From Mycobacterium sp. 1100029.7 (GTDB lineage Bacteria; Actinomycetota; Actinomycetes; Mycobacteriales; Mycobacteriaceae), in the NCBI RefSeq assembly GCF_001665235.1, contig NZ_LZSC01000038.1, positions 238,758 to 302,757 on the forward strand: a stretch of 64,000 nt of DNA, given 5' to 3'. A program made the translations under genes and the position numbers. Below the pieces are notes generated by a model, which did no database searches, was not told the origin of the DNA, and worked only from the letters and a program-made list of their open reading frames with translations. Below are positions 9,341-17,833 of the stretch, one piece after another (position 1 is the first letter of the stretch; every line of letters begins with the position of its first letter).

Positions 9341-10365
9341 CTCACTCGGTTCTGGGGCCGGTGGACGCCGAGGTCGTGAACGTTCCGGATGCGGTCGACC
9401 CGCTTGCGTTGTCGCTCAACGAGAATCCCTTTCCGCCGCTGCCCGCGGTGCGTTCGGTGCTGGTCAGGTCCATCGACGCGGCCAACCGGTATCCGGAGTT
9501 CCTTCCGGAACGGTTGCGCACCCTGATAGCCGGTCGGCTGGGCGCGTCCGTGGATCAGGTCGTGCTGGGAGCGGGCGCCACCGGTGTGGTGCTGCAGACG
9601 CTGCAGGCGTTGACCGTCCCCGGCGACACCATGGTGTTCTCGACGCCTACCTTCGACGGTTACCCGATCATCGCGCAGATGGCGCGGCTGAAGGTGGTGA
9701 CGGTGCCGCTCGACAAGGGCGGCCACAACGACTTCGACAGGCTGGCCGCGGCGGCCGCGACCGCGCGGGTGCTGGTGGTGTGTCGGCCGCACAACCCGAC
9801 CGGCACCCTGGAGCCGGTGACACACCTGCTGCGGCTGCTCCGGCGGGTTCCCACCGACACCGTGGTGCTGCTCGACGAGGCGTACATCGAATTCGCCGCG
9901 CCCGAGCATGGGATCGACATCGCGGCACTAGTGCGGCGGTTCCCCAACGTGGTGGTGGTGCGGACGTTCTCCAAGGCGTACGGGTTGGCCGGGCTGCGCA
10001 TCGGCTATGGGATGGCGGCACCGGAGCTGGCCCAGACGATGTGGTCTCAGCAGCTGCCCTTCGGCATCGCGCTGACCAGCCTGCCCGCCGTCGTCGCCTC
10101 CTACAATGCCGAAGACGAACTGCAGCAACGGATCCGGCTGATCACCTGTGAACGGCGCTATCTGCGGATGCGGCTGTCAGCGCTGGGCATCTACACCACC
10201 GATGCGCACGCGAATTTCGTGTACCTGCCCGGAAAACATCGCCAGTGGCATGAGGTGTTCACCGATAGTGGGCTACGGGTGCGCTGCTATCCCGACGGTG
10301 GTGCCCGAATCACGGTGGGAAGCCGCGACTCCACGCAGGCGGTGCTGGCCGCGGTGGGCAAGTAA
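9337..10365 (+). CDS. Class I/II PLP-dependent aminotransferase (HisC-like)
   Basis: 342 residues, fold-type I, closest in appearance to histidinol-phosphate/aromatic aminotransferases. Landmarks: SLNENPFPPLP at the N-terminus, N154 in CRPHNPTG, D180 and Y183 in LLDEAYIEF, the Schiff-base lysine K213 in TFSKAYGLAGLRIGY, and the substrate arginine near the C-terminus. ATG 9337 overlaps the preceding stop (ATGA), so the four genes look translationally coupled. No histidine genes are nearby, so it probably aminates an oxo intermediate from this cluster. That last point is inference. Confidence 0.88.
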   Translation: MTHSVLGPVDAEVVNVPDAVDPLALSLNENPFPPLPAVRSVLVRSIDAANRYPEFLPERLRTLIAGRLGASVDQVVLGAGATGVVLQTLQALTVPGDTMVFSTPTFDGYPIIAQMARLKVVTVPLDKGGHNDFDRLAAAAATARVLVVCRPHNPTGTLEPVTHLLRLLRRVPTDTVVLLDEAYIEFAAPEHGIDIAALVRRFPNVVVVRTFSKAYGLAGLRIGYGMAAPELAQTMWSQQLPFGIALTSLPAVVASYNAEDELQQRIRLITCERRYLRMRLSALGIYTTDAHANFVYLPGKHRQWHEVFTDSGLRVRCYPDGGARITVGSRDSTQAVLAAVGK

Positions 10366-10423
10366 TCAGCCGCTGATTCGGGCCGGTTGCCCCGGATTCG
10401 CCGCCAGTGCGGTATGAAAAGGC

Positions 10424-10924
10424 GTGGCTGTCGACAAGAAGCGCGACCCGATCGCCGCGGCACGGACGAACTGGGAGCGTGCGGGCTGGGGGGATGTCTC
10501 GCAAGGCATGGTCGCGGTGACCTCGGTGATGCGCGCGCATCAAATCCTGCTGGGCCGGGTGGAGACCGCGTTGCGCCCCTACGACCTGAGCTTCTCGCGC
10601 TACGAGTTGCTGCGGTTGCTGGCGTTCAGCCGCACCGGCGCGCTGCCCATCACCAAGGCGTCTGACCGGCTGCAGGTGCACGTCACCAGCGTCACCCACG
10701 CGATCCGCCGGCTGGAGGCCGACGGGCTGGTGCAGCGGGTGCCGCACCCCACCGACGGCCGTACCACGCTGGTGCAGATCACCGATCTCGGCCGGTCCAC
10801 GGTGGAGGACGCCACCGTCACGCTCAACGAGCAGGTGTTCGCAGACATCGGAATGGATGTGGACGAGTCGCAGGCGCTGGTGGAGTCGATCGAGACGTTG
10901 CGCCGCAACGCCGGAGACTTCTGA
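10424..10924 (+). CDS. MarR-family transcriptional regulator
   Basis: 166-residue winged-helix protein. The recognition segment KASDRLQVHVTSVTHAIRRLEADGLV and the wing VPHPTDGRTTLVQIT are clear MarR features, with N-terminal and C-terminal helices for dimerisation. It begins at GTG 10424, 58 bases after the aminotransferase, and converges on mmsB. It corresponds in length and position to M. tuberculosis Rv0737, which directly follows rslA there; the four-gene cluster sits between them here. Ligand unknown. Confidence 0.9.
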   Translation: MAVDKKRDPIAAARTNWERAGWGDVSQGMVAVTSVMRAHQILLGRVETALRPYDLSFSRYELLRLLAFSRTGALPITKASDRLQVHVTSVTHAIRRLEADGLVQRVPHPTDGRTTLVQITDLGRSTVEDATVTLNEQVFADIGMDVDESQALVESIETLRRNAGDF

Positions 10925-10939
10925 GTCGACGTTCGGGCG

Positions 10940-11836
10940 TTACCGAGGCGCGCGCAGCGCCTCGATCACGGCGCTGAAGTCTTTGTCGGCATGGGAGGCA
11001 TCGGACCTGATGAACTCAGCGTAGATTTCGGCGGCGTGGCGGCCCAGCGGCGCAGCCGAACCCGTCGACGACACGGCATCCATCGCCAGCCCCAGGTCCT
11101 TGTTCATCAGCGCGGTGGCGAACCCGGGCTTGAAGTCGTTGTTGGCCGGCGAGGTCGGAACCGGGCCCGGCACAGGGCAATTGGTGTGCACCGCCCAGCA
11201 GTTACCGGTCGCGCCGGTGATCACGTCGAACAACGACTGTGCCGACAATCCGAGCTTCTCGGCCAGCACGAATGCCTCACCGATCGCGATCTGTTGCACC
11301 GCGAGCACCATGTTGTTGCACACCTTGGCGGCCTGGCCGGCCCCGGCGGCTCCGCAGTGAATGATCTTGCCTGCCATCGGTTCCAGTACCAGGCGGGCTC
11401 GTTGCACCACGTCGTCCGCACCGCCGACCATGAACGCCAGCGTCCCGGCGACCGCGCCCTTGACTCCGCCGGAAACGGGGGCGTCCAGCTGCACCACGCC
11501 GTGCGACTGGGCCAGCTCGTGCACCTCGCGGGCGTCGTCGACCGAAATGGTGGAGCTGTCGATGAACAGCGCACCGGGGCGCGCGGCGGGCAGTACCTCG
11601 GCGTAGCAGCGCTTCACCAGTTCACCGTTGGGCAGCATCGTGATCACCACGTCGGCGCCGGCCACCGCGTCGGCGGCGTTGTCGAACCCGGTGACGCCGC
11701 CCTCGACCGCGGCCGACAGCGCGGCCGGCGCCGGGTCGAATCCGCGCACCGCATGGTTGGCCGCAACAAGATTGGCCGCCATCGGCGCGCCCATGTTGCC
11801 CAGGCCCAAAAATGCCACCGTCAAATGCTCAGTCAC
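10940..11836 (-). CDS. mmsB: 3-hydroxyisobutyrate dehydrogenase
   Basis: 298 residues from GTG 11836 (AAGG about nine bases upstream). NAD-dependent oxidation of 3-hydroxyisobutyrate to methylmalonate semialdehyde in valine breakdown. The N-terminal Rossmann motif is GLGNMGAPMA, the substrate loop DAPVSGGVKGA and the catalytic lysine lies in AAKVCNNMVLAV. It is the last gene of an mmsA-fadE9-mmsB unit, 13 bases after fadE9, in the order of Rv0753c-Rv0751c. Confidence 0.95.
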   Translation of the reverse strand: MTEHLTVAFLGLGNMGAPMAANLVAANHAVRGFDPAPAALSAAVEGGVTGFDNAADAVAGADVVITMLPNGELVKRCYAEVLPAARPGALFIDSSTISVDDAREVHELAQSHGVVQLDAPVSGGVKGAVAGTLAFMVGGADDVVQRARLVLEPMAGKIIHCGAAGAGQAAKVCNNMVLAVQQIAIGEAFVLAEKLGLSAQSLFDVITGATGNCWAVHTNCPVPGPVPTSPANNDFKPGFATALMNKDLGLAMDAVSSTGSAAPLGRHAAEIYAEFIRSDASHADKDFSAVIEALRAPR

Positions 11837-11849
11837 CTTCAAGACCCTT

Positions 11850-13031
11850 CTAAGCGGTTGCGCGGAACCGTCCGGCTTCGGCCCGGCCGACGACCACCCG
11901 CATGATTTCGTTGGTCCCTTCCAGGATGCGGTGCACCCGAAGATCGCGAACGATTTTCTCCAGACCGTACTCGCGCAGATAACCGTAGCCGCCGTGCAGT
12001 TGCAGGGCCTTGTCAGCCACGTCGTAGCAGGTGTCGGTGACGTAGCGCTTGGCCATCGCGCACAGCTCTACCTTGTCCGGGTCGCCCGCGTCGAGGGCAC
12101 TTGCGGCGCGCCACAACATCATTCGCGAGGTCTCCAGGCCGGTCGCCATGTCGGCCAGGGTGAAGCGGATGGTCGGCTCGTCGAGCAGCGCGGACCCGAA
12201 CGCCTGGCGGTCGCGCACGTAGGCGCCCGCCTTGTCGAAAGCTGCTTGCGCACCGCCGAGCGAACACGCCGCGATGTTGAGCCGGCCGCCGTTCAGGCCG
12301 TTCATCGCGATACCGAACCCCGCACCCTCACCCTCGGCGCCGCCCAGCATCGCCGTGGCCGGCACCCGCACACCGTCCAAGATCACCTGCGCGGTCGGTT
12401 GGGCATGCCAGCCCATCTTCTCCTCGAGTGCGCCGAAACTCAGTCCCGGCGTGCCCTTTTCGATGATGAACGCCGAGATGCCGCGCGGGCCCGGCTTTTC
12501 TGGACCGCCGGTGCGGGCCATCACCACATAGACGTCCGAGGCGCCCGCACCGGAGATGAACTGCTTGACCCCGTCGAGCACATAGTCTGCGTTTTTTTCC
12601 GGACCCTGCTTGACCGCGCGGGTGCTCAAGGCGCTGGCGTCGGAGCCGGCGCCGGGCTCGGTCAGACAGTAGCTGGCGATGACATCCATCGGCGCTAGCC
12701 GCGGAATCCATTCCTTGCGTTGTTCGTCGGTGCCGAACGAGTCGATCATCCAGGCGCACATGTTGTGGATGGACAGGAACGCGGCGGTGGTGGGATCGGC
12801 GATCGCCAATTGCTCGAAGATCCGGACACCGTCGAGGCGGCGCAACCCGCTGCCACCGACGTCGTCGCGGCAGTAGATCGCCGCCATGCCGAGCTCGGCC
12901 GCCTCGCGCAGCACGTCAGTGGGGAAGTGTGCGTTGGCGTCCCATTCCAGGGCGTACGGGGCCAGGCGTTTGGCGGCGAATGCCGCCGCCGTCTCGGAGA
13001 TGACGCGTTCGTCATCGTTGAGGTCGAACAT
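11850..13031 (-). CDS. fadE9: Acyl-CoA dehydrogenase FadE9 (isobutyryl-CoA dehydrogenase type)
   Basis: 393 residues from ATG 13031 (MFDLNDDERV), starting four bases after mmsA. FAD flavoprotein oxidising branched short-chain acyl-CoA. Seen: CLTEPGAGSDASAL, the FAD/ETF region and the C-terminal LHGGYGYLREYGLEKIVRD and ILEGTNEIMR blocks. The catalytic glutamate region matches the short/branched-chain subgroup. Context with mmsA and mmsB indicates valine degradation: isobutyryl-CoA to methacrylyl-CoA. Confidence 0.94.
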   Translation of the reverse strand: MFDLNDDERVISETAAAFAAKRLAPYALEWDANAHFPTDVLREAAELGMAAIYCRDDVGGSGLRRLDGVRIFEQLAIADPTTAAFLSIHNMCAWMIDSFGTDEQRKEWIPRLAPMDVIASYCLTEPGAGSDASALSTRAVKQGPEKNADYVLDGVKQFISGAGASDVYVVMARTGGPEKPGPRGISAFIIEKGTPGLSFGALEEKMGWHAQPTAQVILDGVRVPATAMLGGAEGEGAGFGIAMNGLNGGRLNIAACSLGGAQAAFDKAGAYVRDRQAFGSALLDEPTIRFTLADMATGLETSRMMLWRAASALDAGDPDKVELCAMAKRYVTDTCYDVADKALQLHGGYGYLREYGLEKIVRDLRVHRILEGTNEIMRVVVGRAEAGRFRATA

Positions 13032-13035
13032 CGTC

Positions 13036-14568
13036 CTAATCCATTGTCGGGATGACGAACTCGGCACCGTCCTTGATGCCCGACGGCCACCGCGAGGTCA
13101 CCGTTTTGACCTTGGTGTAGAACTGGATCGACGCCGGGCCGTGCTGGTTGAGGTCACCGAAGCCGGAGCGCTTCCAGCCGCCGAAGGTGTGGTAGGCCAC
13201 CGGCACCGGGATCGGCACGTTGACGCCGACCATGCCGACCTCGACGCGGGACACGAAGTCGCGAGCGGCGTCACCGTCACGGGTGAAAACCGCGACGCCG
13301 TTGCCGTATTCGTGTTCGGACGGCAGCCGCAATGCTTCTTCGTAGTCGTGGGCCCGCACGATGCACAGCACCGGGCCGAAGATCTCGTCGGTGTAGATCG
13401 ACATGTCGGTGGTGACGTGGTCGAACAGGGTGGGCCCGATGAAGAAGCCGCCCTCGAGGTTGGCCACTCCTTCTGGCAAGCCGAAGGTCAGGTCGTCGCT
13501 AGCGCGCTCGCGCCCGTCGATCACCAACTCGGCGCCCGCTTCCACACCCTGGCCGATGTAGTCGCGCACCCGGGCGAGCGCGGCCTCGGTGACCAGCGGG
13601 CCGTAGTCGGCCTTGGGGTCCAGGCTGTGACCCACCCGCAGCTGGTTGATCCGCTCAATGAGCCTGGCGCGCAACCGGTCCGCGGTCTTGTCGCCGACGG
13701 GCACCGCGACGCTGATCGCCATGCAGCGTTCGCCGGCGCTGCCGTAGCCCGCGCCGATCAGCGCGTCGACGGCCTGGTCCAGGTCGGCGTCGGGCATCAC
13801 GATCATGTGATTCTTGGCGCCGCCGAAGCACTGCGACCGCTTGTCGTTGGCCGCGGCCGTGGCGTAGATGTAGTGCGCGATGTCGGAGCTGCCGACGAAG
13901 CCGACCGCCTTGATGTCGGGGTGATGCAGGATTGCGTCGACGGCCTCCTTGTCGCCGTGCACGACCTGGAACACCCCGGGTGGCAGGCCGGCCTCGAGGA
14001 ACAATTCGGCCAGCCGCACCGGCACCGACGGGTCGCGCTCACTTGGCTTGAGCACGAAGGCGTTTCCGCACGCCAGCGCGGGCCCGGCCTTCCACAACGG
14101 GATCATTGCCGGGAAGTTGAACGGGGTGATACCCGCGACCACGCCCAGCGGCTGGCGCAGCGAGTAGACGTCGATGCCCGGCCCGGCGCCCTCGCTGTAT
14201 TCACCCTTGAGCAGGTGGGGGATGCCGATGGCGAATTCGATCACCTCGATGCCGCGCTGGATGTCGCCGCGTGCGTCGGGAACCGTCTTGCCGTGCTCGA
14301 TGGACAGCAGCTCCGCCAGCTCGTCCATATTCTGGTTGACCAGCTCGATGAACTTCATCATCACGCGGGCGCGGCGTTGTGGGTTCGTTGCGGCCCAGCC
14401 CTTTTGGGCCTTGACGGCGGAGGCGACCGCCGCATCGATGTCGGCCGGGGAGGCCATCGCGACCTTGGCCTGCACCTCGCCGGTGCTGGGATTGAAGACG
14501 TCGGCGGTGCGGCCGGACTGACCGGCGACACGCTTCCCATCGATGAAGTGCGGGATTTGAGTGGTCAT
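13036..14568 (-). CDS. mmsA: Methylmalonate-semialdehyde dehydrogenase (CoA-acylating)
   Basis: 510 residues from ATG 14568, the same length as M. tuberculosis MmsA. Converts methylmalonate semialdehyde to propionyl-CoA with NAD and CoA. Aldehyde dehydrogenase features: FNFPAMIPLW, FVGSSDIAHYIY, the catalytic cysteine in GSAGERCMAISVAVPV and the C-terminal FGGWKRSGFGDLNQHG. First gene of the mmsA-fadE9-mmsB unit; its promoter must lie in the 121-base gap shared with the divergent FAD oxidoreductase gene. Confidence 0.96.
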   Translation of the reverse strand: MTTQIPHFIDGKRVAGQSGRTADVFNPSTGEVQAKVAMASPADIDAAVASAVKAQKGWAATNPQRRARVMMKFIELVNQNMDELAELLSIEHGKTVPDARGDIQRGIEVIEFAIGIPHLLKGEYSEGAGPGIDVYSLRQPLGVVAGITPFNFPAMIPLWKAGPALACGNAFVLKPSERDPSVPVRLAELFLEAGLPPGVFQVVHGDKEAVDAILHHPDIKAVGFVGSSDIAHYIYATAAANDKRSQCFGGAKNHMIVMPDADLDQAVDALIGAGYGSAGERCMAISVAVPVGDKTADRLRARLIERINQLRVGHSLDPKADYGPLVTEAALARVRDYIGQGVEAGAELVIDGRERASDDLTFGLPEGVANLEGGFFIGPTLFDHVTTDMSIYTDEIFGPVLCIVRAHDYEEALRLPSEHEYGNGVAVFTRDGDAARDFVSRVEVGMVGVNVPIPVPVAYHTFGGWKRSGFGDLNQHGPASIQFYTKVKTVTSRWPSGIKDGAEFVIPTMD

Positions 14569-14689
14569 GGGGCGCCCTGGATTCTCGTTCGCGTAGGTAA
14601 GCGGATACTTGGATATCCTAGTAACTGGGTTCTGGGGTTGGCAAGGTGGGTGACGTGCCGCGGCTTCGCGGGCTAGCGTTGAGCCCGGT

Positions 14690-16105
14690 ATGCACAGCAT
14701 CGAGGCGGATTACCTCGTCGTAGGCGCGGGCGCCATGGGTATGGCGTTCCTCGACACGCTGGTCTCTGAGACAGAGGCCCGCGTCGTGGTGGTCGACCGC
14801 AACGACGTGCCGGGCGGCCATTGGACGGCGGCCTACCCGTTCGTCCGGCTCCATCAGCCGTCGGTGTTCTACGGCGTCAACTCGCTGCGGCTGGGCCGCG
14901 ACACCATCGACCAGGCCGGCTGGAACCAGGGCCTCTACGAGCTGGCCAGCGCCGGGGAAGTGTGCGGCTACTACGACCACGTGATGCGCCAGCAGCTGCT
15001 GCCGACCGGACGGGTCCACTACTTTCCGATGAGCGAATACCTCGGTGCGGGCCGCTTCGCGACGCTGTCCGGCGCCGAGCACACCGTCACCGTGACTCGC
15101 CGCGTCGTCGACGCCACCTACATGCACGTCACGGTGCCCGCGATGCGGCCGCCGCCGTATGAGGTCGCCCCCGGGGTCGCCTGCATCCCGCCTAACGACC
15201 TGCCGGGCCGCCCCGCGCACGAGCACTACGTCGTGGTCGGGGCCGGCAAGACTGGCATCGACACCTGCCTGTGGCTGCTGGGACACGGCATCGCGCCGCA
15301 GCGCCTGACCTGGATCATGCCGCGGGACTCCTGGCTGCTGGATCGGGCGACGATGCAGCCCGGCTCGATGTTCGCCGACCGGATCAAATCCGGCTTCATC
15401 GCGCAGCTGCGGGCAATCCGGGACGCTACGTCGCCTGACGATCTGTTCACTCGTCTGGAAGAGGCCGGCACCTTGCTGCGCATCGATCCGGCGGTCCGGC
15501 CGACCATGTACCGCTGCGCCACCGTCACCCGAACTGAACTCGAGCAGCTACGGCGCATCGCCGACATCGTCCGCCAAGGCCACCTGCAGCGCGTCGAGAG
15601 CGACAGGATGATCCTCGACGGCGGCGTACGGGCGATGGACCGCCAAGCGCTCTACATCGACTGTACCGCCGACGGGGCCGAAAAGCTGCCTGCCACAACC
15701 ATTTTCGAGCCCGGACAGATCACCTTGCAAAGCGTGCGCGGGTGTCAGCAGATTTTCAGCGCGTCGCTGATCGCTCACGTGGAGGCGGCTTATCCCGACG
15801 ACACCACCCGAAACCGGCTCTGCGTGCCGTTGCCGCACCCCGACGCCGACCTGGACTGGCTGCGCCTGGCGCGAGCCGACTACGGCAACCAACTGCGCTG
15901 GTTCGACGACCCCGACCTGACCGCGTGGCTGTCGAACTGCCGGATGGATCTCTTCGGTCATCTGGTGGGCCAGTTGCTACCGCCATCCTCGGCCAAGCCC
16001 CGGGTACGGGAACGGATATTGGGCGTGGCCAAGTCAGTGTTGTCGGCCACCGCCGCGAAGCTCGACGAGCTGGTCGTCGACGAGCCTTCGCTCGCCGCAC
16101 CCTGA
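14690..16105 (+). CDS. FAD/NAD(P)-binding oxidoreductase
   Basis: 471 residues with an N-terminal FAD Rossmann motif (VVGAGAMGMAF, about residues 9-19) and a second dinucleotide motif VVVGAGKTGIDTC near residue 182, the two-domain pattern of flavin monooxygenases and related oxidoreductases. VDRNDVPGGHW is the conserved FAD ribose region. The middle part includes PRDSWLLDR and ATVTRTELEQLR. No signal peptide. Divergent from mmsA, 46 bases before the ECF sigma gene and on its strand. The function is not known to me; FMO-like hydroxylation is one possibility. Confidence 0.82.
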   Translation: MHSIEADYLVVGAGAMGMAFLDTLVSETEARVVVVDRNDVPGGHWTAAYPFVRLHQPSVFYGVNSLRLGRDTIDQAGWNQGLYELASAGEVCGYYDHVMRQQLLPTGRVHYFPMSEYLGAGRFATLSGAEHTVTVTRRVVDATYMHVTVPAMRPPPYEVAPGVACIPPNDLPGRPAHEHYVVVGAGKTGIDTCLWLLGHGIAPQRLTWIMPRDSWLLDRATMQPGSMFADRIKSGFIAQLRAIRDATSPDDLFTRLEEAGTLLRIDPAVRPTMYRCATVTRTELEQLRRIADIVRQGHLQRVESDRMILDGGVRAMDRQALYIDCTADGAEKLPATTIFEPGQITLQSVRGCQQIFSASLIAHVEAAYPDDTTRNRLCVPLPHPDADLDWLRLARADYGNQLRWFDDPDLTAWLSNCRMDLFGHLVGQLLPPSSAKPRVRERILGVAKSVLSATAAKLDELVVDEPSLAAP

Positions 16106-16112
16106 CCCGGGT

Positions 16113-16120
16113 GTGTAACC
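16113..16120 (+). promoter_or_regulatory. GTGTAACC box upstream of the ECF sigma gene
   Basis: The octamer GTGTAACC lies 31 bases before GTG 16152. The same octamer occurs at 17405-17412, just before the cupredoxin gene. It may be the -35 of an autoregulated ECF promoter. I cannot assign a convincing -10, so this is a candidate only. Confidence 0.4.
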
Positions 16121-16151
16121 CCCGCTGATATTGATCGGGTGAGGGAGGCAC

Positions 16152-16700
16152 GTGACGGCACACAACGAACCCACGGGCCCGCGCCCACTGCGCGCGGTGC
16201 CCGACCAAGGCTTTCCGGGTTACCCGGACTGGGAAGCGGTGTACCAGGACAACGCGGACTGGGTGTACCGGACGCTGTTCGCCCGGGTCGGTAACCGGGC
16301 CGATGCCGAGGACCTGACCACCGAGGTGTTCCTCGCCGCGCTGCGGCCGCTGCGGCTGACCGCGAGCGTCGGAGAGGTCCGCGCTTACTTACGTGCCACC
16401 GCGCGAACGGTGCTGGCCGCGCACTGGCGCGAGACGCTGGGGCGCGAGATAACCTCGATCGACGACATCGAACAACCACCCGAGAGCGAGGAGGCGATCA
16501 GCACCGCTCCGGCGCGCGTCGCCCAGGTTCTGCAGAACCTGCCGGACCGCTATCGCCACATCTTGGAATTACGGTTCCTGCAAGGCAGTTCGATCAAGGA
16601 GTCGGCCGCGCAACTCGGAATCAGCGTTGCCAACGCCAAAGTGCTTCAACACCGGGCATTGCGGCTGGCGGCACAGGTCAACGATGGGGGCCAGTCATGA
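16152..16700 (+). CDS. ECF-type RNA polymerase sigma factor
   Basis: 182 residues with sigma region 2 (YQDNADWVYRTLFARVGNRADAEDLTTEVFLAAL, residues 30-64) and region 4 (NLPDRYRHILELRFLQGSSIKESAAQLGISVANAKV, ending in the recognition helix). No region 3 or 1.1. GTG 16152 follows GGGAGG. Its stop overlaps the ATG of the Rieske gene, the classic sigma/anti-sigma arrangement. It does not match the M. tuberculosis named sigma factors I can recognise by eye, so I leave it unnamed. Confidence 0.92.
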   Translation: MTAHNEPTGPRPLRAVPDQGFPGYPDWEAVYQDNADWVYRTLFARVGNRADAEDLTTEVFLAALRPLRLTASVGEVRAYLRATARTVLAAHWRETLGREITSIDDIEQPPESEEAISTAPARVAQVLQNLPDRYRHILELRFLQGSSIKESAAQLGISVANAKVLQHRALRLAAQVNDGGQS

Positions 16701-17401
16701 ACGCGCGAGGGATGCGCCGCTACGTCGACGATCTACTGCGGGGCAGGCGGCCGAAACCGTTCGCGCCCGACGACTTCGAGGCCGCCCAGATCCGCACCGC
16801 GATCGAGCTGCGGGCAGCCCGTCGGGGCGCCGATGCCGAAGCGACACCCCGCGCCGAATTCCTCGACGACCTGCACCGGCGCCTCGCCGAACAGATGTCC
16901 GGCCCAGCGCCGGTCCCGGCACCGGCGCCGAACACGACCCGGCGCCAGGTCATCGTCGGCACCTCGGCCGCGGCCGCCGCCGCGGTCACCGCGGTGTCGA
17001 TCGATCGCGCCGTGATCGGAAGCGTCGCCGACGGGCCTGCGGTCGTGGCGGAGTTGAAACCGAACGACGGAAGCTGGCAACGGGTCGCGGCCAGCTCGGA
17101 GGTTCCCGACGGGCGGATGCATGCGTTCGACCTCGGGTCGGTCAGCGGCTTCGTTCGCCGCGTCGACGGCCGGCCTCAGGCCGTATCCGGGGTGTGCACG
17201 CACCAAGGCTGCCGGTTGTGGTTCGACGCACCCGACGACAGATTGCGTTGCCCCTGCCATTCGACGTCGTTCTCCCCGGCGGGCGACGTGGTCACGCATC
17301 AACTACCGATCGCTCCAAAACCGTTGCCTACGCTGATGGTTCGTGAAGTCAACGGCGTCATCGAGGTGTTCGCTCCACCGAATCCGGACCAGCCGGCTTA
17401 A
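16697..17401 (+). CDS. Rieske 2Fe-2S protein with cytoplasmic N-terminal domain; candidate anti-sigma factor
   Basis: 234 residues, ATGA overlap with the sigma gene. Residues 1-75 are charged, helical and cytoplasmic-looking (MRRYVDDLLRGRRPKPF, FLDDLHRRLAEQM). Residues 81-108 hold an RR followed by an Ala-rich hydrophobic segment (RRQVIVGTSAAAAAAV), either a Tat signal or a membrane anchor. Residues 115-228 are a Rieske domain: ligands C167 and H169 (CTHQGC), C185 and H188 (CPCH), and disulfide cysteines C172 and C187. Complete Rieske ligands are visible; the anti-sigma role is inferred from position and the N-terminal domain. Confidence 0.85.
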   Translation: MNARGMRRYVDDLLRGRRPKPFAPDDFEAAQIRTAIELRAARRGADAEATPRAEFLDDLHRRLAEQMSGPAPVPAPAPNTTRRQVIVGTSAAAAAAVTAVSIDRAVIGSVADGPAVVAELKPNDGSWQRVAASSEVPDGRMHAFDLGSVSGFVRRVDGRPQAVSGVCTHQGCRLWFDAPDDRLRCPCHSTSFSPAGDVVTHQLPIAPKPLPTLMVREVNGVIEVFAPPNPDQPA

Positions 17402-17404
17402 GCG

Positions 17405-17412
17405 GTGTAACC
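17405..17412 (+). promoter_or_regulatory. GTGTAACC box upstream of the cupredoxin gene
   Basis: Second copy of the octamer seen at 16113, here 20 bases before ATG 17432. If it is an ECF -35 element the -10 would overlap the annotated start, so either the start is further in or the box binds something else. Confidence 0.35.
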
Positions 17413-17431
17413 ACCCGCCCTATCTCTTGGC

Positions 17432-17833
17432 ATGACGATCGCCAAGCTTCGAAGACATTCGGTCGCGGTGCTAACCCTCAGCCTGGTGCTGGCCGGTTGC
17501 TCGTCAGCGCGCCCCACCGCCGCGCCCCGTCCCAGCATGTCGATGGCGTCGACGTCGGTCACCGCGCCGGCGGCCCCGGTCAGTGGGGACCAGGTCACCA
17601 TCGACGGATTCGCCTTCGCCCCTGCGACATTGACGATCAAGGCCGGCAGCACTGTCACGTGGACCAATCGTGACGAAGAACCCCACACGGTAGCCGCCAG
17701 CGACGGGTCCTTCCACTCGCCCGGCATGGGGACGGGGGCGGTCTTCACCCATACCTTCCCCAGTGCTGGAACTTTCGACTACGTCTGCTCGATTCACCCG
17801 ATGATGCGCGGCACGGTGGTGGTGACCTCATGA
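17432..17833 (+). CDS. Cupredoxin lipoprotein (plastocyanin/amicyanin-like)
   Basis: 133 residues. The N-terminus has KLRRHS, a hydrophobic stretch and a lipobox LVLAGC (C23), so a lipid-anchored exported protein. After a Pro/Ala/Ser linker comes a cupredoxin domain (residues 54-133) with type 1 copper ligands H85 (EEPHTV) and C119, H122, M125 (C-x2-H-x2-M), as in amicyanin-like proteins. It may shuttle electrons or bind copper outside the membrane. Its stop overlaps the metallophosphoesterase start, and it lies 30 bases after the Rieske gene. Confidence 0.92.
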   Translation: MTIAKLRRHSVAVLTLSLVLAGCSSARPTAAPRPSMSMASTSVTAPAAPVSGDQVTIDGFAFAPATLTIKAGSTVTWTNRDEEPHTVAASDGSFHSPGMGTGAVFTHTFPSAGTFDYVCSIHPMMRGTVVVTS

